Below are positions 36,453 to 44,802 of a DNA stretch of 64,000 bases, in pieces. Below the pieces are notes generated by a model that worked only from the letters and a program-made list of their open reading frames with translations, did no database searches and was not told where the DNA came from. Origin of the DNA: Rhodovulum marinum (lineage in GTDB: Bacteria > Pseudomonadota > Alphaproteobacteria > Rhodobacterales > Rhodobacteraceae); contig NZ_SLXP01000003.1 in the NCBI RefSeq assembly GCF_004343075.1, positions 310,001 through 374,000 on the forward strand, given 5' to 3'. Position 1 is the first letter of the stretch, and every line of letters starts with the position of its first letter. The translations under genes were made by a program, and so were the position numbers.

Positions 36453-37309
36453 GCCCCGCCCTCCTTGCCCACATGGCCCGCCGCGCGCCGCCCCGCGCAG
36501 AAATCCGTGTCGGAACAAACGAACATCCGCCCGCCCGCATCATCGACGATCACCTCGTCCAGATAGCTGCCCTCGGCCCCGCACAATGCGCAGGGATGAT
36601 CGGCCTTCGTCGCCTCGAACGGGTGGTCCTCGAAATCCAGGCTGACGACCCGGGAATAGGGCGGCAGCGCATAGATGCGCTGTTCCCGCCCCGCGCCGAA
36701 CAGCTGGATCGCCGCCATTTCCATCTTGGGGTTGTCGAACTTGGGGATCGGCGAGGGGTCCATCACGTAGCGCCCTTCGACCCGCACCGGATAGGCATAG
36801 GCCGTCGCGATCTCGCCATGCCGCGCGATATCCTCGTACAGCTTCACATGCATCAGCCCGTATTCCTCCAGCGCATGCATCTTGCGCGTCTCGGTCTCGC
36901 GCGGTTCCAGGAACCGCAGGGGTTCGGGGATCGGCACCTGGTAGACCAGGATCTGCCCCTCGCCCAGCGGCGCCTCGGGGATGCGGTGACGTGTCTGGAT
37001 CACGCTCGCCTCGCCCGTGCGCGTCGTCGTGGCCACCCCGGCGGTCTTCTCGAAGAACTTGCGGATCGAGACCGCGTTGGTGGTGTCATCCGCGCCCTGG
37101 TCGATCACCTTCAGCGAATCGGCGGGCGTCAGCACGGCCGCGGTGACCTGTACGCCGCCCGTGCCCCAGCCATAGGGCATCGGCATCTCGCGGCTGGCAA
37201 AGGGCACCTGGTAGCCGGGAATGGCCAGCGCCTTCAACAATGTCCGGCGGATCATCCGCTTTGTCTGCTCGTCCAGGTAGGCGAAATTGTATTGCTCGGT
37301 TTCTGTCAT
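36449..37309 (-). CDS. phnJ: Alpha-D-ribose 1-methylphosphonate 5-phosphate C-P lyase
   Basis: Radical-SAM enzyme of 286 residues that breaks the carbon-phosphorus bond, releasing methane or the corresponding hydrocarbon and leaving a ribose cyclic phosphate. The four cysteines near the C-terminus are spaced exactly C-x2-C-x21-C-x5-C (CALCGAEGSY ... FVCSDTDFC), as needed for the 4Fe-4S cluster and active thiol. N-terminus YNFAYLDEQTKRMIRRTLLKALAIPGYQVPFASREMPMPYGWGTGG is highly characteristic. Start ATG at 37309; overlaps phnK by four bases. A 208-base gap, rather than an overlap, separates it from phnI. Confidence 0.97.
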   Translation of the reverse strand: MTETEQYNFAYLDEQTKRMIRRTLLKALAIPGYQVPFASREMPMPYGWGTGGVQVTAAVLTPADSLKVIDQGADDTTNAVSIRKFFEKTAGVATTTRTGEASVIQTRHRIPEAPLGEGQILVYQVPIPEPLRFLEPRETETRKMHALEEYGLMHVKLYEDIARHGEIATAYAYPVRVEGRYVMDPSPIPKFDNPKMEMAAIQLFGAGREQRIYALPPYSRVVSLDFEDHPFEATKADHPCALCGAEGSYLDEVIVDDAGGRMFVCSDTDFCAGRRAAGHVGKEGGA

Positions 37310-37363
37310 CTTCCCGCCCCAATTCGCTGAGACACCGGATGGGCACAGACGATGGAGCCCCCC

Positions 37364-37510
37364 ATGTTCGACTGGATCGCCACGATCACCTTCGACCAGA
37401 TCGCTCTTTCCCTCGTGACGGTCGCCCTGCTGCGCGACGGCATGGTGCTTGCCCTGCCCGATCGTATCGCCGGCCCCGGCGGCTGGCTGATCGACACCGG
37501 CGAGGAATAG
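37364..37510 (+). CDS. Possible 48-residue protein between phnJ and phnI, on the opposite strand
   Basis: A short reading frame in the only large gap of the phnG-N run, directed against the operon. It begins MFDWIATITFDQIALSLVTVALL, continues RDGMVLALPDRIAGPGGWLIDTGEE, and has a GGAG eight to nine bases before the ATG. Third codon positions are almost all G or C, as in real genes of this genome. The N-terminal half could form a hydrophobic or amphipathic helix. No family recognised. It may be a small membrane peptide, or a chance frame. Confidence 0.45.
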   Translation: MFDWIATITFDQIALSLVTVALLRDGMVLALPDRIAGPGGWLIDTGEE

Positions 37511-37517
37511 GCGCGCC

Positions 37518-38606
37518 TCATTCCGCGGCCTCCCGGGTGCCCGCTTCGGCGGCCTCGGCCCTGATCCGGCGCACCAGTTCCAGTTCCGACTGGAAATCGA
37601 CGTAATGGGGCAGCTTGATATGCTCCAGGAACCCCGACGCCTGGATGTTGTCGGCATGGGACAGCACGAATTCCGCGTCCTGCGCGGGCGCGCCCATGTC
37701 GTCCTCGCCCAGTTCCTCCCAGCGCAGCGCCCGGTCCACCAGCGCCATCGAGATCGCCTTGCGCTCCGAATGCCCGAAGGCCAGGCCATAGCCGCGGGTG
37801 AATTGCGGCGGCTCGGTCTTGGACCCCGCGAACTGGTTCACCGTCTCGCATTCGGTCAGCACCACCTCGCCGATCTCGACCGCGAACCCCAGCTCGGGGA
37901 TCTCCATCTCGACCGCGACGCAGCCCACGCGCAACTCCCCCACAAAGGGATGGTTGCGCCCGTATCCGCGCTGGGTCGAATAGGCCATCCCAAGAACGAA
38001 CCCCTCGTCGCCGCGGGCCAGCGATTGCAGCCGCAACGCCCGGTTGGCGGGAAAATCCAGCGGCGCGCGGGTCAGGTCGGGCGGCACCTCGTCCGACGGC
38101 GCCTCGGGCTGGATCAGCCCGTCCCGGTCCAGGAAGTCGGTGATCCGCGGCATCGGCGCCGTGCGCGGTTCGGCCTGCGGCGCCTCGGCAATCTCGGCGC
38201 CTGCGGCCAGCATGAAATCCAGCAACCGGTGGGTATAGTCGAAGGTCGGCCCCAGCACCTGCCCGCCCGGCGCATCCTTGAACGTGGCCGAGATGCGCCT
38301 ATCGCAGGCCATCGCGCCGGTGTCCACCGGCTCCGACGCGCCCAGACGCGGCAGCGTCGTGCGATAGGCCCGGATCAGGAAGATCGCCTCGATCAGGTCG
38401 CCGCGCGCCTGCTTGATCGCCAGCGCCGCAAGGTCCGGGTCATACAGCGATCCCTCGGCCATCACCCGGTTCACCGCCAGCGCCAGCTGCTCGCGGATCT
38501 GCGCAACGCTCAGTTCCGCGACCGAGGGATCGCCCCGCCGCTCTTCGGCCAGCCACGCATGCGCGTTGTCGATGGCCCGTTCCCCGCCCTTGACCGCGAC
38601 ATACAT
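37518..38606 (-). CDS. phnI: C-P lyase core subunit PhnI
   Basis: Subunit of 362 residues of the PhnG2H2I2J2 core complex; with PhnG, H and L it attaches the phosphonate to ribose triphosphate, releasing adenine from ATP. Begins MYVAVKGGERAIDNAHAWLAEERRGD and contains RGYGRNHPFVGELRVG and GYGLAFGHSERKAISMALVDRAL, diagnostic for PhnI. The ATG shares its A with the phnH stop (TGATG). The two strands between its stop and phnJ hold a small opposing reading frame. Confidence 0.96.
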   Translation of the reverse strand: MYVAVKGGERAIDNAHAWLAEERRGDPSVAELSVAQIREQLALAVNRVMAEGSLYDPDLAALAIKQARGDLIEAIFLIRAYRTTLPRLGASEPVDTGAMACDRRISATFKDAPGGQVLGPTFDYTHRLLDFMLAAGAEIAEAPQAEPRTAPMPRITDFLDRDGLIQPEAPSDEVPPDLTRAPLDFPANRALRLQSLARGDEGFVLGMAYSTQRGYGRNHPFVGELRVGCVAVEMEIPELGFAVEIGEVVLTECETVNQFAGSKTEPPQFTRGYGLAFGHSERKAISMALVDRALRWEELGEDDMGAPAQDAEFVLSHADNIQASGFLEHIKLPHYVDFQSELELVRRIRAEAAEAGTREAAE

Positions 38607-39175
38607 CAGCCCGCCTCCACCTTGGTCGTGCGGGGCAGCGCGGCGATGCGCGCGCCCGCGGTGAACAGGAAATCCAGCCCCAGCGGGAACAGCGCGGCAT
38701 TGGCGCGGAACCCCGCGACCTCGGGCAGGCCAAGCCGGTGCTCGGTCTCGATCCCCGGCCCGGTCAGCCGCGCCCCCGCCGGCACCAGCGCCGCCATCTC
38801 GACGATCAGCGTGGCCGACCGGTCGGGATAATCCGGCTGGCCGATGCGCCAGTCGTCCAGCGGCAGCAACGCCTGCCAGCCCCCCACCGCGAAACTGGCC
38901 TCCGCGCGCCCGCACAACGGCGCGCCGGTGTGAAACGTGATCCAGTCGCGCAGATCGGCGGTGTCATGCCCGCCCGCCAGGTGCACCGGCGTCGTGCCAT
39001 CCGCCAGCACCAACAGCGCCGTGCCCGCCGCCACCGACAGCGGCGCGGGCGGGGCGGCCCCCGCGATGTCGAAGATGCGGCCGGGCCGCGCCATCGCCTC
39101 CAGCATCGCGCGGAACGCGATCGCCGCCGCGCGCGGGGCGTCGTCGAACCCGCCGGTCAGCGCCTGAACCTGCAT
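38606..39175 (-). CDS. phnH: C-P lyase core subunit PhnH
   Basis: Subunit of 189 residues of the C-P lyase core, with a fold like PLP transferases but without the cofactor lysine. Starts LTGGFDDAPRAAAIAFRAMLEAMARPGRI; contains WITFHTGAPLCGRAEASFAVG and GPGIETEHRLGLPEVAGFRANAALFPLGLDFLF. Start ATG three bases after the phnG stop; overlaps phnI by one base. Confidence 0.95.
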   Translation of the reverse strand: MQVQALTGGFDDAPRAAAIAFRAMLEAMARPGRIFDIAGAAPPAPLSVAAGTALLVLADGTTPVHLAGGHDTADLRDWITFHTGAPLCGRAEASFAVGGWQALLPLDDWRIGQPDYPDRSATLIVEMAALVPAGARLTGPGIETEHRLGLPEVAGFRANAALFPLGLDFLFTAGARIAALPRTTKVEAG

Positions 39176-39178
39176 CGC

Positions 39179-39625
39179 TCAATCCTCCCCGCGCACCATG
39201 GTAAAGAACTCGACCCGCGTCGCCGCCGCCCGCGCGGCCCGCGCCCGGCGCGCCGCCTCCATCTGCGCGGCCAGCGGTGTCAGGACCCGCTCGCGGCAGT
39301 CCTCGGCCCGCTCCGTCTGCATCACCGCATCGACCAGCGCGGCCTGCCGCGCCTTGGCCTTGTCGCGGCCCTGCACATAGGCGTGGCCGACCGCGCCGCC
39401 GTCGGCCAGCCGCAGCGCACAGCGCGTCACCGTCATCTCGCCCAGGTTGAAGGCCGCGCCCGTGCCGCCCATCCGCCCGCGCACCATCACGCCGCCGGTT
39501 TCCGGCGGCCGCAGCCAGGTAAAGGCCGGCTCCTCCCCGAAGGCGGTCCACACCTCGTCCAGCGCCTTGGCCGGCGCCCGGGCCAAAAGCCCCATCCATT
39601 CCTGCCGCGTGTCATGTCCGGTCAT
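39179..39625 (-). CDS. phnG: C-P lyase core subunit PhnG
   Basis: Subunit of 148 residues, first gene of the C-P lyase operon. The sequence RQEWMGLLARAPAKALDEVWTAFGE ... RPPETGGVMVRGRMGGTGAAFNLGEMTVTRCALRL ... GHAYVQGRDKAKARQAALVDAVMQ fits PhnG. The ATG at 39625 is preferred over an earlier in-frame ATG that would lie inside the operator palindrome. Its promoter is in the gap to phnF and is probably repressed by PhnF. Confidence 0.94.
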   Translation of the reverse strand: MTGHDTRQEWMGLLARAPAKALDEVWTAFGEEPAFTWLRPPETGGVMVRGRMGGTGAAFNLGEMTVTRCALRLADGGAVGHAYVQGRDKAKARQAALVDAVMQTERAEDCRERVLTPLAAQMEAARRARAARAAATRVEFFTMVRGED

Positions 39626-39637
39626 TAGACAGCTTGC

Positions 39638-39673
39638 CGATTTGTCTAGATTTATATACAACTAGACAAATCG
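39638..39673. promoter_or_regulatory. Candidate PhnF operator between phnG and phnF
   Basis: A perfect 12-bp inverted repeat CGATTTGTCTAG (39638-39649) and CTAGACAAATCG (39662-39673) with a 12-base A/T spacer. A related half-site, TTAGACAG, touches the phnG start at 39625-39632. HutC-subfamily GntR regulators bind such palindromes; the divergent gene is phnF itself. The A/T-rich spacer likely holds the -10 region of one or both promoters. Confidence 0.75.
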
Positions 39674-39726
39674 TTACGCGGGTCATGCGAGTCGCGCAAG
39701 ACGGCAGTCGGTGAAGTTTTGATGAC

Positions 39727-40437
39727 ATGGGACGACAGGCGCTCTGGACCGCGATCGCGGCGACGCTGAGGGGCGAGATCGGCACCGGCCGCTACCGCCC
39801 CGGCGACAAGCTGCCCACCGAGGCAGACCTCGCGCAGCGCTTCGGCGTCAACCGGCACACGGTGCGCCGGGCGCTGGCCGCGCTGGCCGAGGACGGGTTG
39901 ACCCATGCGCGGCGCGGCGCGGGCGTCTTCGTCGCGGCACGGCCCACCGATTACCCCATCGGCCGCCGCGTGCGGTTCCACCAGAACCTGCGCGCCGCCG
40001 GGCAGACCCCCGAGAAGAACCTGCTCCTGGCCGAAACCCGCGCCGCCGACCCGCGCGAGGCCGCCGCGCTGGACCTGCCGCCCGGCGCGCCCGTCCATGT
40101 CTACGAAGGCGTCTCGCTGGCCGACGGCGCGCCCATCGCGCTGTTTCGCAGCGTGTTTCCCGCCGACCGCCTGCCGGGCCTGCTGAAGGCGCTGACCGAA
40201 ACCCGCTCGGTCACCGCGGCACTGGCGCGGGCGGGGGTGGCCGACTACACCCGCGCCTCGACCCGGCTGACCGCGAAACTCGCCTCGCCCACCCAGGCGC
40301 TGCACCTTGCCCTGCGCGAGGGCGCGCCCATCCTGCGCACGGTGGCCATCAACGTCGATGCCCAGGGGCGGCCCGTCGAATACGGCCACACCTGGTTCGC
40401 GGGCGACCGGGTCAGCCTGGTGGTAACGCCCGACTGA
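39727..40437 (+). CDS. phnF: GntR-family (HutC type) phosphonate regulator PhnF
   Basis: Transcription factor of 236 residues. N-terminal winged helix-turn-helix (LWTAIAATLRGEIGTGRYRPGDKLPTEADLAQRFGVNRHTVRRALAALAEDGL) is followed by a UTRA ligand domain (RVRFHQNLRAAGQTPEKNLLLAETR ... VHVYEGVSLADGAPIALFRSVF). It is divergent from the C-P lyase operon, with a perfect palindrome between them, and is followed on the same strand by a second phnM. The ligand is unknown but is presumably a phosphonate or pathway intermediate. Confidence 0.93.
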   Translation: MGRQALWTAIAATLRGEIGTGRYRPGDKLPTEADLAQRFGVNRHTVRRALAALAEDGLTHARRGAGVFVAARPTDYPIGRRVRFHQNLRAAGQTPEKNLLLAETRAADPREAAALDLPPGAPVHVYEGVSLADGAPIALFRSVFPADRLPGLLKALTETRSVTAALARAGVADYTRASTRLTAKLASPTQALHLALREGAPILRTVAINVDAQGRPVEYGHTWFAGDRVSLVVTPD

Positions 40438-40522
40438 CCCGCACCGCACGCGACCCCGGCCTGTCATACCGGCGATACAGACCGCGGTTATCCACATATC
40501 CCGACAGCAACCGAACGGACCG

Positions 40523-41704
40523 ATGCACCCCTATCTGCCCCCCCTGCGATTCACCGGCGCGACCGTCCTGCGCGAGGGCGAGTTGCAGGCGCGTTCGCTC
40601 GCCATCGCCGATGGGCGGATCACCAAGGGACCGCTGCCCGAGCTGGACCTCTCGGGCTACCTGATCCTGCCCGGCATCATCGACCTGCACGGCGATGCCT
40701 TCGAACGCCACGTCACGCCCCGGCCCGGCGCGCCCTTCGCCCTGGGGATCGGGCTTGCCGCGACCGACCGCGAGGCGGCGGCGAACGGCGTGACGACCGG
40801 CTGGCTGGCACAGGGCTGGTCCTGGGAGGGCGGCCCCCGCAGCCCCGACCAGGCCGAGGCGCTGCTGGCGGCGCTGGATGCCTACCGGCCGCAGATGCTG
40901 ACCGACCTGCGCGTGCAGATCCGCTGTGAAACGCATCTCGTCGACAGCGGCCCGCGCCTGCTGGACACGGTGCGGCGCCACCGCGTCGGCTATGTGGTGT
41001 TCAACAACCATCTCGACGAAATCACCGAGATGGCCCGCGACCGGCCCGACCGCGTGGCCCACTGGGCCGCCCAGGCCGGGTACGACACCGAGGATTACCT
41101 GACGCGGGTCAAGGCCGCGCTGGCCCGCGCCGGCGAGGTGCCGCGCCACCTGTGCCGGCTGGCCGATGCCTTCGACACCATGGGCGTGCTTTATGGCAGC
41201 CATGACGACCCCGACGGCGAGACCCGCGAACGCTTTTCGATGATCGGCGCGCGGATCGCCGAATTCCCGTTGACCCGCCGCGCCGCGGCCGCCGCCAAGG
41301 CGATGACCGACCCGGTCCTGCTGGGGGCACCCAACGTGGTGCGCGGCGGCTCGCAATCGGGCAACGTCTCGGCCCGCGACCTGATCGCCCAGGGCCTGTG
41401 CGATGCGCTGGTGTCCGACTATTACTACCCCGCGCTCGCCCATGCCGCCTGGCGGCTGGTCGATGACGGGCTGATGGACCTGCCGCGGGCATGGGCGCTG
41501 ATCTCCGAGAAACCGGCCGAGATCCTGCGCCTGCCCGACCGCGGGCGGCTGGATTACGGGCGCCGGGCCGATTTCTGCGTGGTCGACGCGCGCACCCGCG
41601 CCATCGAGATGACGGTGGCCGGTGGCCGGCTCAGCTTCGTCGCGGGCGAAATCGCCCGCCGCCTCGCGTCACGGATCAGCGCACTCGACATGGCCGCGGA
41701 ATAG
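40523..41704 (+). CDS. phnM: Alpha-D-ribose 1-methylphosphonate 5-triphosphate diphosphatase, copy 2
   Basis: Amidohydrolase of 393 residues paralogous to the PhnM at 32469-33608. Motifs: LILPGIIDLHGDAFERHVTPRPGAPF (metal His), YVVFNNHLDEITEMARDRPDR, VLYGSHDDPDGETRERFSMIGARIAEFPLT, LLGAPNVVRGGSQSGNVSARDL and ISEKPAEILRLPDRGRLDYGRRADFCVVDA. The two PhnM copies differ throughout, so the duplication is old or one copy was acquired. It lies 85 bases after phnF on the plus strand and ends before a terminator. It may serve a different phosphonate or act under different conditions. Confidence 0.9.
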   Translation: MHPYLPPLRFTGATVLREGELQARSLAIADGRITKGPLPELDLSGYLILPGIIDLHGDAFERHVTPRPGAPFALGIGLAATDREAAANGVTTGWLAQGWSWEGGPRSPDQAEALLAALDAYRPQMLTDLRVQIRCETHLVDSGPRLLDTVRRHRVGYVVFNNHLDEITEMARDRPDRVAHWAAQAGYDTEDYLTRVKAALARAGEVPRHLCRLADAFDTMGVLYGSHDDPDGETRERFSMIGARIAEFPLTRRAAAAAKAMTDPVLLGAPNVVRGGSQSGNVSARDLIAQGLCDALVSDYYYPALAHAAWRLVDDGLMDLPRAWALISEKPAEILRLPDRGRLDYGRRADFCVVDARTRAIEMTVAGGRLSFVAGEIARRLASRISALDMAAE

Positions 41705-41867
41705 CAGGCCGGAAACACGCCGTTCACAGAATGGACACAGGCTTGTTTCCCCAATGTCATACTTGATCGGTATCGTCGGGTCATTGGTGAGAGCCGGTGG
41801 AAACATCGGTTTCAGGATTGCGCCTTCGGGCAACCGATCATTCGAGACGGTCCTGTGACCAGTATCG

Positions 41868-41896
41868 GGGGCGGCCCGCCCGGGCTGCCCCTTTTT
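41868..41896 (+). terminator. Intrinsic terminator after phnF-phnM
   Basis: A 10-bp stem (GGGGC, one G-U pair, GCCC) with a GCCC loop, followed directly by TTTTT on the plus strand, 163 bases after the phnM copy 2 stop and just before the convergent hexapeptide transferase ends at 41904. Confidence 0.7.
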
Positions 41897-41903
41897 CCCG
41901 GCC

Positions 41904-42521
41904 TCACCCGCCGTATTTCGACAGGAAGTCCATCACGCTCAGCGCCCGGAAATCGTCCAGCGCGGCGCGCAGCGCGTCATGGTCCCAATCCCACCAGGCC
42001 AGCCCGATCAGGCGGTCCGCGATATCGTCGGCGAACCGCGCGCGCATGGGCCGCGCGGGCACCCCCGCGACGATCGCATAGGCGGGCACGTCGCGCGTGA
42101 CCACCGCGCCCGCCGCGATCACCGCGCCATGGCCCACCGTCACCTCTGGCCGGATGATGGCGCCATGCCCGATCCAGGTGTCGTGGCCGATGGTGGCGCG
42201 GCGCGCGTGGCGATGGGCAAAGAACGCCGCGTCGCGCGCCGCATCGTCCCAGTAATCGTCCGAGCGGTACTGGAAATGGTGCAGGCTGGCGCGTTCCATC
42301 GGGTGATCGGTCGGCCCGATCCGGGCGAAACTGGCGATATTGGCGAACTTGCCGATATCGGCATTCGCGATATCGGCATAGCGGTCGCAATAGGAATAAT
42401 CCCCAAGCACCGAATGCGCGATCCGCGCCCCCTGCCCGATCTCGACATAGGCGCCCAGCGTGCTGTCGGTGATCGTGGCATCGGGATGCAGGAACGGGGT
42501 CTCGGCGCTCAGGCGTGACAT
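41904..42521 (-). CDS. Phosphonate-cluster hexapeptide-repeat acyltransferase
   Basis: Left-handed beta-helix protein of 205 residues. Hexapeptide repeats run from [48 protein letters not shown] to [43 protein letters not shown], the xenobiotic acetyltransferase pattern. The phrase [20 protein letters not shown] resembles the phosphonate-associated group (TIGR03308). It probably acetylates an aminoalkylphosphonate or related substrate. It follows the phnE genes on the same strand and is likely part of the phnCDE transcript. Confidence 0.88.
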   Translation of the reverse strand: MSRLSAETPFLHPDATITDSTLGAYVEIGQGARIAHSVLGDYSYCDRYADIANADIGKFANIASFARIGPTDHPMERASLHHFQYRSDDYWDDAARDAAFFAHRHARRATIGHDTWIGHGAIIRPEVTVGHGAVIAAGAVVTRDVPAYAIVAGVPARPMRARFADDIADRLIGLAWWDWDHDALRAALDDFRALSVMDFLSKYGG

Positions 42522-42556
42522 GATCTCTCCTTGTGCAAAGGGGGTGTCGGGCGCCG

Positions 42557-43861
42557 TCAGCGCCCCTTGATAAGCCGGCGGCGCAGGATACCCGAGAGCC
42601 AGTCCATCAGCATCACCATCGCCAGGATCAGCAGGATGTAATAGCTGACCTCCTCCCAGTCCTTCTGGGTGATGATCGCCTGCGTCAGCAACAGACCGAT
42701 ACCGCCCCCGGTGATCGCCCCGATGATCGTGGCGCTGCGGGTGTTCGATTCCAGGAAATACAGCACCTGCGACAGCAGGATCGGCGTGATCTGCGGGATG
42801 ACCCCGAACCGGTACCGGCTGGCCATGGGCGCGCCCGTCGACTGCACCCCCTCGATCTGGCGCTCGTCGACGTTTTCCAGCGCCTCCGAGAACATCTTGC
42901 CGAAACTGCCCGTGTCGGTCAGCAGGATCGCCAGCGCCCCGGTCAGCGGACCGGGGCCGAAGGCCCGCGCCAGAACGATAGTCCAGATCAGCGCGTCCAC
43001 CCCCCGGACGAAATCGAACACCCGCCGCACCGCGAAACGGATCGCCATAACCGGCGTGAAATTCCGCGCCGCAAGGAACGCCAGCGGCAACGCCACCAGC
43101 GCCGCGCCCATCGTGCCCAGGAACGCCATCAGGACCGTCTCGAAGATCGCCCAGGCCACCTCGCCATGGCGCCACATCGGGTTGCCCCAGAAATCCGCCC
43201 AGGCCCCGGCCAGGTTTTCGCGCGCGGGGTCGATCCGGGGACCGGCCACGATATCGACCAGCCCATGACCGTGATAGGGGCTGTCGAGCGAGAAAAAGAA
43301 CAGCTCCCACCCCGCGAAATAACGGAACACCTCGGTCCGGTTGCGGGTCACCGAAACCCGCCCCGCCTCGGTGGTGATCGCCAGCCGGTTCTTCGAAACG
43401 CTGATCCAGTCGGGCAGCTCGTTGCCCAGGTTGGTCACGACGCCCCGCGACGCGGTCGGCATCGCCTCGATCACGCCATAACCGGGGATGTCATAGCGCA
43501 TTCCCCGGTCGGTATAGATCACGACATGCCCGCGCCCCAGGTCGATCACCGTCTCCTCGCCCAGCGTCACCCAATCGGGCGCCTCGCCCGGCGGATAGGT
43601 GCCCTTGCGCTCGCCCTCGATGGCGATGGTCACCTCGCCCGAGCGGTTGTCGCGCGTCACATGGGTCTTGTAGCTATAGCTGTCGGCCACCAGCGCGCGG
43701 GCATTGTCCATCCGCGCCCGCTCGGCCAGCCCCGGAATGTCGAAGGCAAAGGTGACGTAGACCAGGTACAGCAGCACCAGCGCCGGCAGCCGGACGGCAA
43801 ACAGGCGTTTCGACAGGATCAGTTCCGTCGCCTCGGCCTTGAGCGTCGCGGTGTCGGTCAT
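42557..43861 (-). CDS. phnE: Phosphonate ABC transporter permease, second PhnE (with periplasmic insert)
   Basis: Inner-membrane permease of 434 residues. After the first helix ([20 protein letters not shown]) there is a large insert of about 150 residues rich in beta character ([22 protein letters not shown]) facing the periplasm, then the PhnE channel domain with the ATPase-contact motif [22 protein letters not shown]. This longer form is common as the second PhnE in Rhodobacteraceae. Its ATG overlaps the stop of the first phnE by four bases (ATGA). Confidence 0.93.
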   Translation of the reverse strand: MTDTATLKAEATELILSKRLFAVRLPALVLLYLVYVTFAFDIPGLAERARMDNARALVADSYSYKTHVTRDNRSGEVTIAIEGERKGTYPPGEAPDWVTLGEETVIDLGRGHVVIYTDRGMRYDIPGYGVIEAMPTASRGVVTNLGNELPDWISVSKNRLAITTEAGRVSVTRNRTEVFRYFAGWELFFFSLDSPYHGHGLVDIVAGPRIDPARENLAGAWADFWGNPMWRHGEVAWAIFETVLMAFLGTMGAALVALPLAFLAARNFTPVMAIRFAVRRVFDFVRGVDALIWTIVLARAFGPGPLTGALAILLTDTGSFGKMFSEALENVDERQIEGVQSTGAPMASRYRFGVIPQITPILLSQVLYFLESNTRSATIIGAITGGGIGLLLTQAIITQKDWEEVSYYILLILAMVMLMDWLSGILRRRLIKGR

Positions 43862-44733
43862 GGCGCGCCCCTCCCCCGGGTCAGGCGGTCGCGGTACTGG
43901 CTGGACAGCTGGTCGAAAAAGACGATCGCCCCGAACAGCAGCAGGAAGATCGCCGCCGCCTCGTCGAACTTGCCCTGCCCCCAGGATATCGCGTTCTTCA
44001 GCTCGTAGCCGATGCCGCCCGCCCCCACGAAGCCGAGGATCGCCGAGGCGCGGATGTTGATCTCGAACCGCAACAGCGCATAGCTCAGATAGTTCGGCGC
44101 GACCTGCGGCATCACCCCCAGCCCCATCCGCTGGATCCAGCTGGCGCCGACCGATTCCAGCCCCTCGACCGGCTTCAGGTCGGCGTTCTCGTTCACCTCG
44201 GAAAACAGCTTGCCCAGCGCGCCGCCGGTGTGAAACGCGATGGCGATCATCGCGGGCACCGGCCCGCCCCCCAGCACGAAGATCAGCACCAGCGCGATCA
44301 CGATCTCGGGGATCGCGCGCATGACATCCATGATCCGCCGGAACAGCGGGATCAGCCGCGGGAACCGCGCCAGACCGCGCGTCGACAACAGCGACAGAAC
44401 CAACCCCGCCAGCGCGCCGACCAGCGTGGACACCGCGGCGATGTTGATCGTTTCCACCAGCGCCGGGAAGAACTTCACCAGGTGCCCGGGCAAAAGTGCG
44501 GCCTTCTCGACCGCCTCGCCGATCACCTGCGCGGGAAAGGCAAAGATGTTGTGCAGCCCGTCCCGGAACCCGCCCGCGTTGCGGTCGTCGGCCACCTGGA
44601 ACCCCGCCGCCATCAGCGCGACGAAGACGATCAGCAAGACACCCGAATAGGCCCGCCGGCGCCGGGTCAGCGCCATGTAGTCCGCACGGATATCCGGCAC
44701 GGCCGGCCCGCCGGCGTTGGAAAGCTCTGTCAT
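43858..44733 (-). CDS. phnE: Phosphonate ABC transporter permease, first PhnE
   Basis: Permease of 291 residues with about six membrane helices; with the second PhnE it forms the channel for phosphonates. The ATPase-contact loop reads FSEVNENADLKPVEGLESVGAS. The start MTELSNAGGPAVPDIRADYMAL was preferred over a longer in-frame lead. It lies 69 bases after phnD and overlaps the second phnE by four bases. Confidence 0.94.
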   Translation of the reverse strand: MTELSNAGGPAVPDIRADYMALTRRRRAYSGVLLIVFVALMAAGFQVADDRNAGGFRDGLHNIFAFPAQVIGEAVEKAALLPGHLVKFFPALVETINIAAVSTLVGALAGLVLSLLSTRGLARFPRLIPLFRRIMDVMRAIPEIVIALVLIFVLGGGPVPAMIAIAFHTGGALGKLFSEVNENADLKPVEGLESVGASWIQRMGLGVMPQVAPNYLSYALLRFEINIRASAILGFVGAGGIGYELKNAISWGQGKFDEAAAIFLLLFGAIVFFDQLSSQYRDRLTRGRGAP

Positions 44734-44802
44734 GACGACGCCCCGGAAACGGATCGGCGGGCCCGGCACCGTGACCGGACCCGCCCGACGGCCCTGCTGG
44801 CC

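Noticed and set aside
40461..40478. A perfect CTGTCAT half PHO box before the second phnM
   Set aside because: Units 11 bases either side match only 4 of 7, so there is no convincing array; one heptamer is expected by chance.
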